Source of the DNA: Sciurus carolinensis
Lineage: Eukaryota; Chordata; Mammalia; Rodentia; Sciuridae
Assembly: GCF_902686445.1 (NCBI RefSeq)
Contig: NC_062214.1
Coordinates: forward strand, 51,557,177-51,621,176
DNA: 64,000 nucleotides
Direction of reading: 5' to 3'
Under the pieces are notes generated by a model, which was given only the letters and a program-made list of their open reading frames with translations, was not told the DNA's origin and ran no database searches. Position 1 is the stretch's first letter. Each line of letters begins with the position of its first letter. Shown here piece by piece: positions 60,347-64,000 of the stretch. The position numbers and the translations under genes are program-made.

Positions 60347-61091
60347 CTTGGACTCGGAGCAACCACTGGGGCTCCGGGCGGCTGCCCAGAGGAGGAGCTC
60401 TGCGGCGAGCTGTTTGGTCTCAGAGCGACCACTCCTGAACGCTGGGGCCTGCCTGGAGGAGGAGGAGGAGGAGCACGGCGGATGGCTTGGACTCGGAGTG
60501 ACTGCACCAGAGCTATAGGTGGTTGCCAGAGGAGGAGCTGCACAGCGAACTGTTTGGACTCAGAGAGACCGCTCTTGAACACCGGGGGGCTGCCTGGAGG
60601 AGGAGGAGGAGCGCGGTGGGTCGCTTGGACTCAGAGTGACTGCATCAGAGCTCTGGGCAGCTGCTCAGAGGAGGAGGCGAGTGGTGAGTTGTTTGGACTC
60701 AAAGCAACCACTCCTGAACACCGGGGGGCTGCCCGGAGGAGGAGAGCGATGGGTTGCTTGGTCTTGGAGCGGCTGCACCAGAGATCTGGGGGCTGCCCAG
60801 AGGAGGCGTGCGGCGGGTCACCTGGACTCAGAGTGACCGCTCCTGAACACCCGGGGGGCTACCCAGAGGAAGAGGAGGAACGGGGCGGGTCACATGGACT
60901 TGGAGTGACTGCCCAGGGCTACAGGCAGTTGGCGGGAGGAGGAGGCGCACAGTGAGTTGCTTGGACTCCTAGTGACTGCGTCGGAACACCGGGCAGCTGT
61001 CAGGAGGAAGAGGTGTGCGGCGGGTCTCTGGGTCTCGGAGCTATTGTACGAGGCTCCAGGTGGCTGCTCAGAGGAGGGCCGCATAGCCAGG
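60347..61091 (+). repeat. Tandem array of eleven 64-73 bp units, alternating A and B types
   Basis: Unit starts: 60347, 60413, 60486, 60553, 60624, 60692, 60757, 60821, 60893, 60960, 61028. Each begins near 'cttggactcggag' and ends with 'cagaggaggag' and a 'gcggcggg(t)' variant. A units read 'gcaccagagctctgggcggc'; B units read 'gctcctgaacaccggggggc'. The strict A-B alternation gives a dimer of 133-139 bp. Confidence 0.9.
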
Positions 61092-61701
61092 CGATTAGGT
61101 GCAGAGCAGGTTCCCAGGACCTAGGAGGCTTCTTGGTGGAAGAGTCACACAGAGACACGCTTAGGGGCAGAGCAAAGGTTCCAGGACTGCGGGTAACTTC
61201 TCTGAGGAGAGGCAGCCTAAGGAGACTTGTCTGCGAAGGGTGAGGCTCCCAGGCCCAGGAGGTAGGTTCAGGCCCCTGGGAACGTTGCAGAGGAAGGCAG
61301 CCCAGCCCAGGTGGTAGTTGTAGATTGAGGGGAACCTATAGGAGGGGAACTGACCAGTGAGACCTCCCCACTGGGTGAGTCTTCCCTGCCGGGTGAGGTT
61401 TTCCCATAAGACGGTAAAACCAGAGACACAGGCCCAAACAGGCCTTGCCTCAGTCTGCAGCCTAGTTCCCCTTTGGATGACCATTGGTCAACAAGTGGAG
61501 GCACCTCTGCCCACTAGCAGGGAATATACCCCACCTGAGGGTCGCCAACCCTAGAGAGGCAGCTTCCTTGTGGAGCACTGCATTATCAACTTCCTCCAAG
61601 ACTTCAGGCTACTAAAGGCTAAGAGGGGATATACTAGAAATCTTCAGGGACATTATAAGTCAATAGAGGAAATCTGCAATATCTTAGCAGTCCACTGATA
61701 C

Positions 61702-63390
61702 TTGAACAAAGTATTCCATAAAATAGAAGAGGAGGGAACCCTCCTAAACTCATTCTATGAAGCCAATATTACCCTGATACCTAAACCAGACAGAGACACA
61801 TTGAGGAAAGAAAATTTCAGACCAATATCCTTAATGAACATTGACGCAAAAATTCTCAACAAATTTTTAGCAAATCACACACAAAAACATATTTAAAAGA
61901 TAGTTCACCATGATCAAGTGGGTTTCATCCCAGGGATGCAAGGTTGGTTCAACATCAGGAAATCAATAAATGTCATTCACCATATCAATAGACTTAAAGT
62001 CAAGAATCACATGATTATTTCGATAGATGCAGAAAAAGCTTTTGATAAAATACAGCACCCTTCATGCTCAAAACACTAGAAAAAATAGGAATAGTGCGAA
62101 CATTCCTTAACATTGTAAAGGCCATCTATGCTAAGCCCATGGCTAATATCATTCTCAATGGTGAAAAACTGAAAGCATTCCCCCTAAAAACTTGAACAAG
62201 GCAGGGATGCCCTCTTTCACCACTTCTATTCAATATCATCCTTGAAACTCTAGCCAGAGCAATTAGACAGATCAAAGAAATTAAAGGGATACGAATAGGA
62301 AAAGAAGAACTCAAACTATCCCTACTTGCTGATGATATGATTATATACTTAGAGGAACCTGGAAATTCCACCAGAAAACTTTTAGATCTCATAAGTGAAT
62401 TCAGTAAAGTAGTGGAATATAAGATCAATGCACATAAATCTAATGCATTTTTATACATAAGTGATGAATCTTCAGAAAGAGAAATTAGGAAAACTACCCC
62501 ATTCACAATAGCCTTGAAAAAAATAAAATACTTGGGAATCAATCTCACAAAAGAGGTGAAAGACCTCTACAATGAGAACTACAGAACACTAAAGAAAGAA
62601 ATTAAAGAACACCTTAGAAGATGGAAAGATCTCCCATATTCTTGGATAGGAAGAATTAATATTGTCAAAATGGCCATACTAACAAACGTGCTATACAGAT
62701 TCAATGCAATTCCAATTAAAATCCCAATGACGTACCTGACAGAAATAGAGCAAGCAAATTATGAAATTCATCTGGAAGAATAAAAAACCCAGAATAGCTA
62801 AAGCAATCCTTGGCAGAAAGAGTGAAGCAGGGGGTATCACAATACCAGATCTTCAACTCTACTACAAAGCAATAGTAACAAAAACGGCATGGTATTGGTA
62901 CCAAAATAGAAAGATAGATCAATGGTACAGAATAGAGGACACAGACACAAACCCAAATAAATACAATTTTCTCACACTAGACAAAGGGGCCAAAAATATG
63001 CAATGGAGAAAAGATAGCCTCTTCAACAAATGGTGCTGGAAGAATTGGAAATCCATATACAACAGAATGAAACTAAACCCATATCTCTCACCATGCATGA
63101 AACTAAACTCAAAAGGGATTAAGGACCTCAGAATCAGACCAGAGACCCTGCAGATTATAGAAGAAAAAGTAGGTCCAGATCTTCAACATGTCGGCTTAGG
63201 ACCAGACTTCCTCAATAGGACTCCCATAGCACAAGAAATAAAAGCAAGAATCAATAACTGGGATAGATTCAAACTAAAAAGCTTTCTCTCAGCAAAGGAA
63301 ACTATCAGCAATGCGAAGAAAGAGCCTACAGAGTGGGAGAAAATCTTTGCCAATCATACTTCAGATAGAGCACTAATTTCCTGAATCTAT
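61702..63390 (+). pseudogene. L1 ORF2 remnant (RT onward)
   Basis: Three main open pieces: 61702-61896, 62337-62783 and 62761-63384 (207 codons). They show '[17 protein letters not shown]', '[18 protein letters not shown]' and 'ITKTAWYWYQNR'-like ORF2 blocks. The RT active-site box reads 'LADDMIIY' where F/YADD is usual. Defects include a stop at 61894-61896, frame loss near 62060, an in-frame stop near 62193 and a shift at 62760-62783. The copy is not autonomous. Confidence 0.92.
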
Positions 63391-64000
63391 AAAAAACTCA
63401 AAAAGTTCTACACCAAGAATTCAAATAATCCAATCGACAAATGGGCTAAGGATTTGAGCAGACACTTCACAGAAGAAGATGTACAAGCAATCAACAAACA
63501 TATGGAAAAATGTTCAACATCTCTAGTAATAAGAGAAAAACAAATCAAAACCACCCTAAGATTCCATCTCACCCCAATTAGAATGGTGATTATCAAGAAT
63601 ACAAGGAACAACAGGTGTTGGCAAGGATGTGGGGAGAAAGGTACACTCATACATTGCTGGTGGGGCTGCAAATTAGTGCAGCCATTCTGGAAAGCAGTGT
63701 GGAGACTCCTTAGAAAACTTGGAATGGAACCACCATTTGACCCAGCTATCCCACTCCTTGGCTTATACCCAAAGGACTTAAAATCAGCATACTACAGAGA
63801 TACAACCACATCAATGTTCATAGTTGCTCAATTCACAATAGCCAGATTGTGGAACCAACCTAGATGTCCTTCAATTGATGAATGGATAAAGAAACTGTGG
63901 TATATATATACAATGGAATATTACTCAGCCAAAAAGAATGATAAAATTATGGCATTTGCAGGCAAATGGATGCAATTGGAGAATATCATGCTAAGTGAGA

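Larger units (their letters stand above)
60085..61700 (+). promoter_or_regulatory. L1 5' UTR/promoter, CpG-rich
   Basis: About 1.6 kb, clearly richer in GC and CpG than its AT-rich surroundings. It opens with a YY1-like site, holds the unit array (60347-61091) and ends with sequence shared with the L1 5' UTR at 13510-13560 ('cagggacattataagtca' at 61646-61663). By analogy with other mammalian L1s this region would carry the internal pol II promoter. Confidence 0.85.
60085..64000 (+). mobile_element. L1 with unit-array 5' UTR, ORF1 deleted, running off the window
   Basis: The 5' UTR spans about 60085-61700, and ORF2 reverse-transcriptase sequence starts at once at about 61705 ('caaagtattccataaaatag'). 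All of ORF1 and the endonuclease part of ORF2 are absent. ORF2 then runs through RT, the post-RT region and the '3' end of ORF2' signature ('cactccttggcttataccca' at 63752) to the window end. The exact 5' limit is uncertain by about 10 bp because the far target duplication lies outside. Confidence 0.92.

Noticed and set aside
60347..61091. Regular short repeats suggestive of a CRISPR array or protein-coding minisatellite
   Set aside because: Units are contiguous and diverged with no spacers, in a mammalian L1 5' UTR.

Overview
This is mammalian nuclear DNA, most likely from a squirrel-family rodent (ground squirrel or marmot type). The reasons are: composite SINEs that join a 7SL/B1-like half to an ID (tRNA-like) half; ID SINEs ending in an ACAACTAAAAAAAT-type tail; a recurrent L1 3' UTR typified by 'taattagttgtacatgaca'; and shared mammalian relics (MIR, L1M, MaLR, MER5, Tigger). 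The species call is inference from repeat types, not from a gene. I find no functional protein-coding gene, no functional RNA gene and no CRISPR array. The window reads as intergenic or deep-intronic DNA built from layers of retrotransposons.

Layout. 1-9 kb: an L1 tail, a TG/AG microsatellite, two 7SL-type SINEs, two solo LTRs with intact target duplications (448 bp with a 6-bp duplication; 512 bp with a 4-bp duplication), an L1 3' end, an old L1M 3' end, and an MLT1-like LTR interrupted by a tiny L1. 9-15.5 kb: an old L1M 3' end that received a 4.7-kb L1 (minus, own 5' UTR, 14-bp duplication) and then an RPL7 processed pseudogene. 15.5-31.8 kb: unassigned DNA, L1 3' UTR stubs, long old L1ME/L1M stretches, a CTTT microsatellite and a GAPDH processed pseudogene. 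31.8-37.3 kb: MIRs, MER5, a composite SINE, a fresh-looking ID SINE and old L1M. 37.4-39.6 kb: an L1 with a twin-priming inversion. 39.7-51 kb: two Tigger/MER2-like transposons (one carrying an ID SINE), MIRs, a 155-bp uninterrupted pyrimidine-purine alternating tract, and L1 fragments. 51.4-54 kb: a MaLR LTR split by a 2.2-kb mosaic of degenerate retroviral 3' ends. 56-57.1 kb: another L1 3' end. 60.1-64 kb: a plus-strand L1 with a CpG-rich 5' UTR made of eleven alternating 64-73 bp units, fused directly to reverse-transcriptase sequence and running off the end of the window.

The two RNA-derived pseudogenes and all the SINEs depend on L1 machinery in trans, so most of the window is the output of one system, L1 target-primed reverse transcription. 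Genome defence systems or novel enzymes are not visible. The most interesting structures are the L1 5' UTR unit array at 60.3-61.1 kb, the contrast between two different L1 5' UTR types in one window, the nested retroviral mosaic at 51.4-53.7 kb, and the Z-DNA-prone tract at 42.2 kb.
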